From: Todiramphus chloris collaris
Taxonomy: Eukaryota > Chordata > Aves > Coraciiformes > Alcedinidae
Direction: 5' to 3'
Length of the DNA: 64,000 nucleotides
Assembly (NCBI GenBank): GCA_025345505.1
Contig: JANVCC010000073.1
Coordinates: 8,987,887-9,051,886, forward strand
The notes beneath the pieces were generated by a model. The model worked only from the letters and a program-made list of their open reading frames with translations, searched no databases and had not been told where the DNA came from. This document shows, one piece after another, positions 1 through 11,600 of this stretch; the stretch's first letter is position 1, and each line of letters opens with the position of its first letter. Position numbers and translations under genes: made by a program.

Positions 1-642
1 GTATTTATTTGTGCTCAATCCAATAAAACACAGTCCACACATCATATATTTTAAGCACTGGTTCTTAATTAAAAGGAAGAGAAGATTCCCCAGACTTCAG
101 TAATTCTTGACTCCACAGCCAGTTACTACAAGTGAGCTCACAGATGCTATTTGGAGGTGCCACAACCAAACAATGGGGAAGAATTTTGTTGCCACATTTC
201 CCTCCTCCTCTATTTCATTATATTGGTACTTAGAATAGTGGGTATTTAAAAGCAGATGACTGGTGTCAGTAATAACTGTTTTTAGCAAATTAAAACTATC
301 ATTTTGTAATAGGAGTGAAATATGGAGGGGTAGGGGCTTACTGGGTAAACTGACATATCTCACTCTCACTAAAACAGCAGCCCAAGTGCTGCCCTTAGTC
401 ACCTATGGGCAAGCATTGCCAGGAACAAAGGACTGTCACCAGAGAACAGAACTTCAGCCTAAATGCTGTTTAGCTCATTTTCTACATTATGCTCTTCAAA
501 TACAACTGAATGCTCTTAAATCCTGATGACTTCCCTATAAAGCCACAATTGGATCTTTTACAATTAGATCATGACTTACACATAGGAACTTACAGCAACT
601 CCTTGATTCTTCCAACTTTAGCATCTTAAGTCAGTCAGTGCA
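1..642. other. Non-coding AT-rich DNA, nothing recognised
   Basis: No repeat family, RNA gene or protein is recognisable here. Two overlapping open frames of about 100 and 87 codons on opposite strands have no protein-like composition. An AATAAA word lies at 22-27 but nothing upstream can be tied to it. Confidence 0.6.
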
Positions 643-803
643 GGTTTGGGGTTTTTGGTGTTTGGCTTTAGTTTGGTTGGGGGCTTTGGGAGCGTTGAGG
701 GGGCTCTGTTTGGTTTGGGGTTTTTTTTTTGGTGGGGGGTTGTATTTTGTTTGGATTTGGGTTTGTTTGTTGTTGTGTTGTGGGTTTTTGTGGGGGTAGG
801 GGG
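643..803. repeat. T/G-rich low-complexity tract
   Basis: About 160 bases almost devoid of A and C on the + strand, made of T runs alternating with runs of three to six G. The pattern is not a simple tandem unit and is not the vertebrate telomere repeat. Its multiple G runs could support G-quadruplex-like structures, although most loops exceed seven bases. Similar tracts recur elsewhere in the window in both orientations. Confidence 0.85.
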
Positions 804-2759
804 ATTACACAAACAGCATAACAGAGCAAAGTGAAATCCGGTTTTTATCTGGGGAACCTGGAGCTTCACCTTGGTTGGAGATGGCAAATCACAAGTGAAA
901 AAATACTCTACTCCCTGGGATCAGGCTCCCTCACTGCCACTGGGCAGTACTGTAGATCCATCACAGAGATGTAACACCAGTTTCTGCTCAAAGCAGCTAA
1001 CAACAGAGCAGCAACAGTATCTGCAAGACAAATATGAAATGTATATGATGTTGAGCTGTATCTGTATCAAGTTAAAGCAAACCCTGGATTCTTTAAGTCT
1101 ACATATGCTTTCAAAGAGTTACTGTAAGAAGTAAAAAAATGTCAGCTCCGAGGAACTGCTTATTCTATTTAGTATAATATCAACAGTGACCAGTTTTATT
1201 GACATTTCAATTAGTATTATTTCTCTTTTAAAAATATAAATCTTGGGCAAAAATTGTATGGTAAAGTCAGCTACTGATCTCTACACAAGCGCTTAGTAAG
1301 TAAATGGAGTTAGTAAGTGTAGAAGATGACACTTTCCAAACACCATTTACAAATGAATCTTGATTTTTGAATAAAAACAACGTTCTGGCACAGCACAGTA
1401 ACACACATTATCCACCAGATCACCCCAGTTGCTTCTTCACCATAAACAGTCGGACAGCATGAACAAAGGTCAACTGGTGACTTTACTGTTGGATGACTCC
1501 ATAAATTACTAATTCAGAACACCTAAAAAACCCAGACTACCTACAGGCATCTGAGACAAACAGAATCTCACAGTCTCAGTAACAACAGAAGATGAGTAAA
1601 ATCCTGTCTGCTTGAGTGTTTGGCACAGGCACTTCCATTTTTTTTAAACTTCACAAGTATAAATACTATCACAGAACGTTTATGAGAATCGGCAGCTACC
1701 AGGTCAGAGACAAATAACAAATATTTCACCACCCACTGCAAAAACTGTTTAGGGCAATTAGTCACAGGTAAACACCCCGAAGAGCTCAAAAATTAATTTG
1801 GGTTTTCATCTGAGCAGAAGCTCACAGAAACTACAAATTGAGATTTCTTGAAGTAAGCTCATACAGCCAATATCTACTAGAAGCCAGCGTGCTGTATAAA
1901 GCAAAATCACATAAATGAAAAGGACAAAGAATCAAATTCTTTATTGTGTCCCAAGGACTTGGACACGACAGTGAAGATTTGGCTAAGTCCTTAATTGGTT
2001 TATTCAGCCATAGCTCAAACAGTGAATAGTTTCAACTTCACTTAATAAGACTGGCTACGTTGGACATGTTCTCATCAAGCATGCACTAGCGGGAGATGTA
2101 TTTGACATATGAAAAACCCCAGTATACTAACCCAAGAATAAGAGTGTTCAGCATTCAGTAATTACAAGGATTTAAAAGCATCTTTCTGTTTTCTTTCTAT
2201 AGCTACATATTTGCTGAAGGTGAGACAGGAGTTTGTGGGTTTAAATCCATTTGAATTGCCCTGCCTCCATGAAAGCTGAGGCCAAACTCAGACTGCTTTG
2301 CTTTACCAATTCAACTGCTTTACTTCCAAAGAGCATGGCAGGAGAGCTCTGATTGAAAGAGGAAATCAAAAGAAGAAATGGGAGATGGGAGATTCAGTCA
2401 AGGGTGGTGTACAGCAAAGACACTATTCAAATTTCCAGAGTAATATTTGGTTATTAACTATACTTATAAGAAAATACATATATGCCAACATGACCTAAGA
2501 TCCCTTCTAATCCCTTGGAAAAGCAAGTGTTTCTTTCATCAGCCGTGCATTTGGCAAGAAAAGATCTAAGCAATGGGATAAGCCTGGCTTGTGATCCCAG
2601 TACACCGTGCAACATTTGTTGACACTGTCCCACAATCAGTTAGTGGAATTCAACTCATTTGTTCTCGAAATACAGTCAGGAAATTAGGTGACAGCAGTCT
2701 ACACTAAACACCAGCTTCCCCTGCACTAGCAAAGGGGGGACTCCAAAGGTCAATCATTT
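804..2759. other. Non-coding DNA, nothing recognised
   Basis: Mixed AT-rich single-copy-looking sequence. No splice-bounded open frame, no repeat signature and no RNA gene could be supported. Confidence 0.55.
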
Positions 2760-3380
2760 CAGCCCGAAAAGTATCTAGCTGCCTACCTTGCTCCATGGAG
2801 AGAGTCCACACGATCAGACATTCAAATTTCCGCGTCCTGAGTTTAAGGAGAAATGTATTCAAAGAGACAGAAGGAAACACTTTGCTTGCAACACCTATGG
2901 GTGCAGAGCTGCGCTACGTGCCCATTGTCCGCAGACACCCCAGACACCTGGGTGGTGTAACCAATTACCAGAGCAACCACTTGATTCAGCAGCGGGTGAA
3001 ATCAAAGGTTTGAAAACATTCAAAATGCAAAGGGACAATGATGCACTGTAGGTCACATCCCTCGTTGTGTGAAGTTCAGGCATTCGTCTCATTCTTTGCT
3101 CTGGCTTCATCAGGCTGTATTTTTGTGTATACTCCAAACATCCCTACACAGCCAAACCAAAGGCTTTTCCTAAGCAGCACTGTCTCTCCACAAATTAATT
3201 CCCATGCTGGGAACCGGTGCTGCAGGTCTGTTTCTAACAGAGCGACATTTCCAGCCGAGTCCAGCTGCCACAATCTACCTTGTGCAGATGGACTAATACA
3301 CTCCTTCATGGGTATTATCTGAGTTGCAGGGCCAGAAACCAGGGGAATGTGTAACAGACTGAGCTCTAGCACATTGTGAG
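2760..3380. other. ORF-dense, moderately GC-rich stretch without a recognised gene
   Basis: Six overlapping open frames of 72 to 98 codons fall within about 600 bases on both strands. None gives a recognisable protein. Stop-codon scarcity on both strands at once is what a locally higher GC content produces, so I read it as composition rather than a gene. An old repeat or retrocopy is possible. Confidence 0.4.
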
Positions 3381-3389
3381 AAAAGGTAA

Positions 3390-4020
3390 ATTGTCAACAA
3401 ACATTTCCTACATCTGATATCTTTTGTATGGAGAGCTACCCTTTTAATAAAGAAGCAGCTGCCACTGCTGAACGATTAATCAATACTGGTAAGCTGACAT
3501 CTTAAGAACTTGCTGAACTAAAGCTTTTCTTTTCCTCCTGCATTTACAAATAAAGTGCTCACTATTTGACTAAAGCCTGTCTACTTGACTGGAAAATATC
3601 AGAGTCCTATTTAAATGACATTTGCAGAGAATGAGATTTTATCCTGGTCGCTGCTCCTTATCGCTAATAATAACATCAGATTAGTGGATTTAGGCCAGCC
3701 GAGTAGCAATGCCTTTTCTGATCCCTTCTTAAAGCAGCTCTTTCCATCTGTCTAGCCAAGCTTTCCTCTGCTTGTATGGGCCAACGATTAGGTCTTAAAT
3801 GGAGCTTCAATTGATACCATGTGGGATATCTATACAGAGGTTCATTGTGTTGCTAAATTCCAGCCAAGACATTTATCAACTCTGACTGCTGCTTACTTCA
3901 AAAGCGCAAAACACCTGGATATTTACAGGTATAAACATTCCCACACCCTGTTGCCTTCTTGATTAACAACAATAATTAGACAATCCAATTTTAAATAACA
4001 CACAATTTGCTCTGAGATTT
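3390..4020. promoter_or_regulatory. Candidate non-coding regulatory block
   Basis: Single-copy-looking AT-rich sequence with several ATTA/TAAT words (for example around 3475, 3670 and 3960-3980), interspersed with GC-containing words and few long homopolymers. This is the texture typical of conserved enhancers near developmental genes. It is a compositional judgement; conservation is not visible here. Confidence 0.25.
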
Positions 4021-6209
4021 TTTTCCTGAGTAAGATCCAGGATCAGACAGTAAGCTCAAGTTAAATAACACAGCTCGACAGAGTATGGCAGAGTACTTGG
4101 CACACAACTTCCCACGCACTCAGAATCTGTCCCCCAACCTGTCAGTCAATGGGTGACTTGCACCTCAGCACAGTGCAACTTGGTAGCAAAGTGGCTTTCA
4201 ATCGAGGCTTTAGAGGTCATGGCTGAGCAATGCAGGCACAGATAAAACACCACACACACACCCCCCATATACACTCAGAGAGCAGTAAAACTTTAAGGAT
4301 GATTATTGGTTTTGTCATCATTGTTCTTAGTAGCTGAGCTTAGCAGCATATGCAAGATGTAAAATCCAAATGACAAACACTCTCAATAAAAATACTAAAG
4401 CAAATTATAAAGGAAACCTATGTTTTATTTCCCCTCCCCTTTTTTGTCATTTTTAGTTTAAAGGTCATTTTGTATTCCTAGCCAGGCCACTTACAGTACA
4501 TTAATAACTGACATTTCCTCCTCTTAATATATAATGCAGGCCTGACAACTGCTGCACGCTACAGATAAGATGTGAAACCAGTAGTTCTCATAAGAAACCA
4601 GTGTTTCTAGATCATGCAAATCTCCTAACTCCTGTGCTTTTTTAGTTTTTAACAAGGTCTAGCTCATTCCTAACCTTGACCAAAAAAGTGTTTCCACATG
4701 GCCATCAGACTCATGCCAAGCACAGCTACGCACAGAAAGTTTCCTGACTTAATCAAGCAATGGTGGAGACATGAAATGAATATTTAGCAAGGTCAAAGTC
4801 AGACTGCTCTTTGAGAAGCAGCAATTGCTGACAGTTGAATGAACAGCACACAAATCTGGAATCCTATTTTAATACGTACATATTTTTACTATTTGTCATC
4901 CTGTTAACAAAACCGCATTATAACACAATATTAGAAATCTAAGAACATTTTTATGGAAAGGATACAATCTACTGTATTTTTATGCATGTCATAAAGCCCA
5001 TAATGTATCATGCATGAGACCATTTATCTTCATTTCATAGGGTCACAACAAGTACACACCACTTTTCCTTCAGGAAGCCTGTGGCATGTTGAGCCAGGCA
5101 TCAGTCATAATAAGGAGCAAAAAGACAAACTTATTTCATTAAAAAATAGTGCGTGAAGTAAAATGGAAAACTCCAGATTTTTTAATTAACAGGATTGTGA
5201 GCATCGCTTATCTTTGAAAACAGCAAATTGGAATTAATCACATTTCAAGACCAAGTTAATATTCTCTCTCTCCTCTACAAAATGACTGTGATTGATCTAA
5301 ATCTAGTTATTTCATGCAAAACTAGGTTAAATACTGTGGATCTTTATGACCACACAGAAAGCATTACCATGACAGACTACACTATTGTATTTCTGTTGCT
5401 GGGTAAGCCACAGAAGCTTAGCTATCAAATCAGGAAAAAGTCTCCAAGCCTTAAGTACAAAACGTTTGCCTGGTGAAGTTTTCACAGGAACACACGACTG
5501 AATTTGCCTTGCACAGAAACCTGCTGGTATGTCAGTACGGCTATAAACCATCCCAGCTCTGTGACCATGCAAAACACTGTTAATCTCTCAGTAATTTGGG
5601 ATAATGAGAAGTAATAAAAGTATAATAAATTATGACAAACGTAACTGTAAACCTTTTTTTGGATTCATATGTTATTTTGTGCACACACATACATCGAAGC
5701 ATCTTTATAGTTTACCTACCAATACTTAACATCCCAGTTCAACAGCCTGAGTCCAGGGTTTATCAGCTGTCTGAAGCCAAGGCAAACAAAGGCTGTATTT
5801 GTTTGCACATCAAGAAAGGGCTACATACTGTCAAAGACAGACCTACACAACATCCAAAGACCCAGCAGCAACCACCGGTTTTATTGAAAACAAGCTGGTG
5901 ACTGGATATGTACAAGTTGTAAATGAGAGGTGATCCGGTGAGCCTTCCAGCTAGTCCCTGAGACTGTAGCTCACCATTGCTCTCATCAGACTCTAGTAAG
6001 ACTTTTTTTTCCCTTCTAATTCAGTTTCATATAAAAACTTAAAGAACTTCCTGCTAGCAAGAAGGCAATTGCAGGGTATGCGGTTATACGAAGATAATCA
6101 GACTCCTAGGGGAGTAGAGGTCCTCGTGTGTACTCTTTCTTTTTGGTTTTTTTTTTCCCCAAATCCTCCGAGGGTGATTTTCTCACAACTCACACACCCC
6201 GCATCCTAT
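4021..6209. other. Non-coding AT-rich DNA
   Basis: No gene seen. A short CA-rich run near 4250-4265 is followed by a C run. The stretch 4870-5040 is very AT-rich with paired TGCATG-like words. An octamer-type ATGCAAAT lies at 4614-4621. Nothing else can be supported. Confidence 0.55.
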
Positions 6210-6560
6210 CGTGCCTTATTGCTTAATTAGCTACCAGATGAAATGTAGTTCTGTTTGCACCAACTTTATGTCTCCAGTAATTGCCCTGAGTTGCAGTTTC
6301 AAGAAGAAAAAATGGATCAAATAACTACATACATTTTGTTTGATTAATCATGAAAAAATCATTAAGGGATTAAAGTGAAACCATTTTACTCCTGTTGATC
6401 ATATTCAGCAATTTGAAATTATTTTATGATCCTGATCAATGTAATTAATGAGAATGGTTGTTAATTAGTTACACTAGCAGGTGGGCCATGAAAAACGTAT
6501 TCACTTAATACCATAGAATATTATGCTATTGGAGTTTGTGTTGATTCTGCAGCATTCCAG
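6210..6560. promoter_or_regulatory. Candidate enhancer-like block rich in homeodomain words
   Basis: TTAATTAG occurs at 6223-6230 and again at 6461-6468, GTAATTAATG at 6441-6450, and a perfect 10-base palindrome TGATTAATCA at 6341-6350. TGATCA-type words sit between them. Dense TAATTA cores of this kind are common in homeodomain-bound vertebrate enhancers. No repeat family explains the block. Function is inferred from motifs only. Confidence 0.35.
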
Positions 6561-8329
6561 AATAAAGTTCAAAACCTACCCAGGACCATGGGTTTTGAAT
6601 TTTCAGCACACACGCCATCATACACACGCGGACACCCAGCCACACAAAATTACTGTCATAAAACTACCACAGACATACAGCTGTCTGGAGATTTAAGACC
6701 ATAATCAAACATTCTTCTTTTTGCACTGACATGTCCCTACACCAACTCTGGCAGCAAAGCCTCCTACCGATGCATCCAGAACAAAACACGTTTCAAAGTA
6801 ACTGGGGCTTCACTCTCAGCATCTTGATAATTCAGTCACTCTCATCTAGTCCCTTCTAGTCTAGGGCTTTCTTCGGAGGAGAAATAACCTCTTGGGTGTG
6901 AACTTGAGAGGAGGCAATAAAAGTGTTAAGTGCTCATCAGTGCTATGTAGCTAATTAGCAGTTTAAGGGTGGTTTTGATTATCATGGGGTCTATGAGGGA
7001 TCTCCATCCCTGAGGAACACAATACAGGCAGCTTAGTACTTTCTCTCTTCTTTTGTTTTTACTTTTTTCAGAAAAGTGAAAACTGAATTGTGGAAAAAAG
7101 TGTGTATTTACATAGTGTGCCAGAGCTCGGGTTTGCATTTCCTGTAGGATCATAGTACAGTATAAAAGTGCTCAAACTGAGGGATCAGCACAGCTCCTAG
7201 AATTCCTCTCCAGCCAACCTACAGACTGGGTCTAAGCACTGCAGCAACTGGAGAGAACAAACAGCCTCACAAAGGCAGAAACCATTTAAATAAACCAGTA
7301 TGCTTTAGAAAAGACAATGGAGAGAAGGGGAGGCCTGGGCACATTAACAGACTGGGCAGGACAAGGGCAAGAGGAGGGGATCCACCACATCTCAGAATAA
7401 AACTTCTGCCCCCTTTTTTCCAATAGGAACATGGTGAAAGTCAGTGATAGAACCCCTTGCTCTGTAGCCTGGTAGAGGCTTTTCCCCGCCTTTTCCCTTG
7501 TTCTATACTCATAATACACAAATGAGGCTACGTATAAAACTCCTACATAGTATGTGTTTAGCTAAACCTTTTAGTCACAACCACATTACTGGACAAAAAG
7601 ACAACTAGATCTGATAACCATTAAACTTAAAATATTCCTTTAGAAAACACGTATGTCCCTAGGGCTAAGAAAATGTTAAAAATATAAATAAATAAATAAT
7701 CAAGCCTTCACAGGTCATCCTTAAATATGAAAATGACAAGTGCGTTAGAAATAGGGATTTGAACTTACTACTTGGAGAGGAAGCCACTCACGATCAGAGC
7801 CCCCCAGGGCAGAAGGGGGTTAACAGGACAGTTCCAGCTGCACACCTAAGCACAGGGCCAAGCTGCTGTGTTTGCTTTTGGTAGGGAAACTCCAGGTAAG
7901 CTTAAGCTCCTGTTCAATCAATCCTTGACACGCTGGGTCAGCCCATGCCTCTGAACTACACTGTTTGCAGAAGACTTTTTTTACTCTTAGCATCAGAAAG
8001 ATGGCAAGGGCTGTCTCCCTTAGAAAGACACTGACGTATCAGTGAACAAAGCGACAGCAGAGCAAAGCTAGTATTAGAAACCATAGGGGTGAGTAACCCT
8101 GCAGGTCCATTTTTAGCAGGACTCAAGTTGAATGGCTGTGACCCCTCATCACCAGGGACATCGAGGTATTACAGGAAGGGATGTGTTTTACAGGTGTCGC
8201 TCAGCAAAAAGTACCTCTTCCCTATTTAAAAGAGGAGACAAAAACCCCAAAAGAAACATCACCATTGTTTCTATAACATCTTAATGATAATCCCAATGGT
8301 CTGGATCCAGATTGTAAGGAATCAGCCTC
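6561..8329. other. Non-coding DNA, nothing recognised
   Basis: Contains a short (AAAT)n-like run near 7680-7700. Open frames on the minus strand at 6926-7153 and 7286-7519 are short and do not resemble proteins. Confidence 0.55.
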
Positions 8330-8830
8330 AGTCTTACCTGCTGGTTCCTGCACTAAATATTCCATGTACATAACTGTCGGCTTGAGCCAGTGTATATTGG
8401 CCTCTTCAGATGAAAGAAAATTGGTGTCGGCAGCCTCCTGAGCACATTTTAATAATCAGCCTGATCATGGGTGCATGGCAGCTGCTCGATTGATGGTGTT
8501 AGACAGCGAATAAAGAAAGATGCCAGCAGTGCCCTCAGATCTGACATAACGAGGGAAACATCAGTCATTTGGCTAAAAGGCTCATAAAGGCTCCATCAGC
8601 TGTGACACAGGAGTCTGTCTTATGCAAAGCTAATGAGGAAATGTGGCAGCGTTAGCATTCTCTTTAGACAGTAACAAGTTGCGAGTGAGCTGCATTTTAG
8701 ATGAAAAATCCAGTTGGAAACAGAGCAGTTTTCATGATCTTTGCCTAAATAATATGCTGATGTCTGGGAAAGACTGTTAGAAATCAACAGATTTTGAAAG
8801 GGGTTTAGGGCAGCCATTCCCAGTCAGAGT
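8330..8830. promoter_or_regulatory. Candidate non-coding regulatory block
   Basis: About 500 bases of balanced composition without homopolymer tracts or repeat signatures, including mixed ATTA, TAATCAGC and TTTATGC-like words between 8440 and 8640. It resembles vertebrate conserved non-coding elements in texture. The 65-codon minus-strand frame inside it (8620-8817) has no protein character. Confidence 0.3.
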
Positions 8831-9339
8831 GGCCTGTATATTGATTCCCAGTTGATGCCATGCGTATCAATACATCGAGCTTATCTGACTAGACTTTGAC
8901 CATCCCCACCAGAGATCTCAGACTCACATGCTGCTATTCCTCCTTTTAATGCTGGGATCTATTGCACATCCAGTGGTCGCCAGTTACCAAAGCCTGGGCA
9001 CAAACAGCACTTTCTAACTGATCTATGTAGATCTGAATGAGGAGAAGACACAGCTGCATAACCCAGTCCTGCAGTGGTCTGCTGCTTTACTGCCCTCAGG
9101 GCTTTGGAGTCATTTGAGAACAGTGCCCATCTCTGCTGTGTGACTACGTGAATATTTTAAAGCAGTCATCCTCCAGCAGGGTACAGGCAGCTAGCCCTGC
9201 ACGTGTATTGGGTTGCACGCTCAGCCTGTGAGAACAGTACACGCAGGAGCTGTCAGAAGGGCTGCTCTGGAGAGTAAGGTAACTGAAGGGAAGTGGAGAA
9301 GAAGAGACTCACAGATGAACTTTCACTTTCACTCAAATT
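8831..9339. other. Non-coding DNA, nothing recognised
   Basis: Moderate GC, no open frame of note, no repeat family recognised. Confidence 0.5.
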
Positions 9340-9700
9340 TCCATTTCTAACAACTTCTTCCATTTCAGCTCCCTAGCATGTTGATATATTACACTAATTA
9401 TAAAAATGACCTTCTCCCCTTTTACATTTTTTCTTCCTACCACTGCTCCAGTCGATGGATTTACAGTCTAATGTTATTTCTGTGTATGCCATGAGAGCCA
9501 TTCCAACAGCAACAGGGCATTATGAAAAAAACAGTCAAAAGGTAATTAGAAATCTTGCTGAAATGTTATGTTTGTTACATGAGGATTACAATGAATGATT
9601 CAATGAGCCTCAAAGTTCATCCTTAACATTGATAAGTGGGTTTCTGCCAAGAAATCCACAGCTGGTGACAGCAGGGATTCAGGGTTTGGGAGGGACACAC
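9340..9700. promoter_or_regulatory. Candidate non-coding regulatory block
   Basis: AT-rich block with an ACTAATTATAA word near 9390, GGTAATTAG near 9540 and AATGATTCAATGAG near 9590-9607. No coding potential or repeat signature. Assigned from composition only. Confidence 0.25.
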
Positions 9701-11239
9701 ACTTCTAAGGTGAAATTGGAGACAGGGATTAGAATCAGAGAAAACAAAGAAGGTCTTTATTCCTGGAAATGTTAAAGTCATTTTTCAGTGGCAAAGGAAA
9801 TGCCATTTTTATAGCACATACCTAATCTTTCCCTTAGTTTTGATAGCAGATGTTTAGTTACATAGGTAGAAAGGGGGATTCTACTGTTAGAACAAAGAAA
9901 ATGGCCATGAGCTTTTCTGACTTCGCTCCTCAGTCCCAGCAGTACTGCATCACGGTGTGTACGTGCCACTCAGTCACCTGTACCTCTACCTCCATGTGCA
10001 CAAAGCAACTAGAAAAATAAAATGATATTGATAAAGAGGTTAACTTGGTGAATAAAGAGCTGTCAAAACAGAGATCCCAGGACGCTGGGACTGCAGATGC
10101 ACAGAAGTTTCCCACAAGTCCCGACATCCTATTCCAGACCCTCGCTGCCCAAAGTTACCCTGCTAATTGCAATACTAACACACAACATAACCCGTCTGAA
10201 AAAGCAATCTGCTTAAATAACTTCTCCTAAGAGGTTGTCCCCAAGTACTCTCAGATGCTGTAAGTAATGTTTCATTTTTCTTAGAGGTCCATCTCAACTG
10301 ATTTTTCTCAGTCCTCTGAATAACCATTTACATCAAGTTTCAAAATAATACTCCTGGACTATAGCTGCTATTAAAGTTAATTAATTAAGGTTTCTAAAGA
10401 CTGCTGAGATTCTTCAATGAAAGGTAACAGGCTGTATATTGGTGCTTCACTGTCTATTAGAGGAGAAAAAAAGACATATTTTCTTATGCAAATTAGTTCT
10501 CTGGCCTCCTTTTAGACCTCCGTGATGTAAGTTAACTTTGATTAACTGCTTTGTTTGTAGTAATGACTTACAGACCCTAATACCTTTCCTGGGAAGAGAC
10601 TTCAAAATTGCACCAGCACTTCGGAACACCCTGCCAGCATCAGAATTACACTGCAAATGGTCTAAGTGCATAATTTTTTAACAATAGGGCTTTATTTCTG
10701 CTGAAAATTAATATCACCGAGGTATTTCACTTTTATCTAGTTCCATTTGCACTTAGATTTGCTTGGTAATGTGACTTTGCCAAGTTACACTAATATAAAT
10801 TATAGATTATTGTTCTGGGACACGTCCTTTTTTCAGCTTGGATCGTATGTGGTGTTCTTCTCCGTTTACTTTCTACAATGTATCTGGTATAATCACATTG
10901 CCGTTCAGTATAATGCACTAGGTTAAGGGTACATAGTGCCTAGTTTGGGAGAAGGCAGTGAAATTTTCCCAAGAAATAAATGCATGCCCTAAAGCCATTT
11001 TTGCAAAATACTAAATGGTAAACAATTACAATGCTTCTGCTAAGCTCCGTGTTAACAGCTGCACGTATTCCAGACTGACACGCTGAACACTGATACAGCA
11101 GTGTCCGTACAGGACGTATCTGAAACCATATTTCAAAGCTTGCAACACGCCAACGTGCAAATTAATAAATTCTTCTTTCCAAATGTCACCGGCACTGTGA
11201 TTTCCTGCCAGCCCAAGCGTCATTCTCCTGAAGCAGTAA
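9701..11239. other. Non-coding DNA
   Basis: Several short open frames on both strands, none recognisable. An octamer-type ATGCAAAT is present at 10486-10493. No RNA gene or repeat family could be supported. Confidence 0.5.
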
Positions 11240-11600
11240 AAGTAACATAGTCAATCTCCTCTGAATCCCATCTCCCCTGCTTCCTGCAGGGTCCCTGGGA
11301 GTTTATGATTCATATTCAGAAAGCTGTACGCAGGAGCCCTTTGGGGATATATATTAATGAAGAAATTTTCTCACGCCAGAGCTGCCTCTTTATTGGAGTA
11401 CGAAGGGTACAGTCTGTTCTGAGCGGCTTTTTAATTTCTCATAATTAACCCTGCCAGAATTAACATCGGTGGCATCACTGACAGCAAATTAAAGAAGCCA
11501 CATCAGCAGCGTTAAAGCTTTTCCTGTCTTCTCCTCTCTCTCCTCCCTTTTTCAGCCCTCCCCATTCTGTATGTGTTTAAAGAAGAAAGTTCTCAAAAGT
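11240..11600. promoter_or_regulatory. Candidate non-coding regulatory block
   Basis: Contains a TAATTA core at 11442-11447, other ATTA words near 11350 and 11460, and GC-containing words between them. A pyrimidine-rich run follows at 11519-11565. No open frame or repeat explains the block. Its texture is typical of conserved enhancers, but that needs alignment to confirm. Confidence 0.33.

Noticed and set aside
643-803. Telomere-like repeat
   Set aside because: G/T-rich but lacks tandem TTAGGG units.
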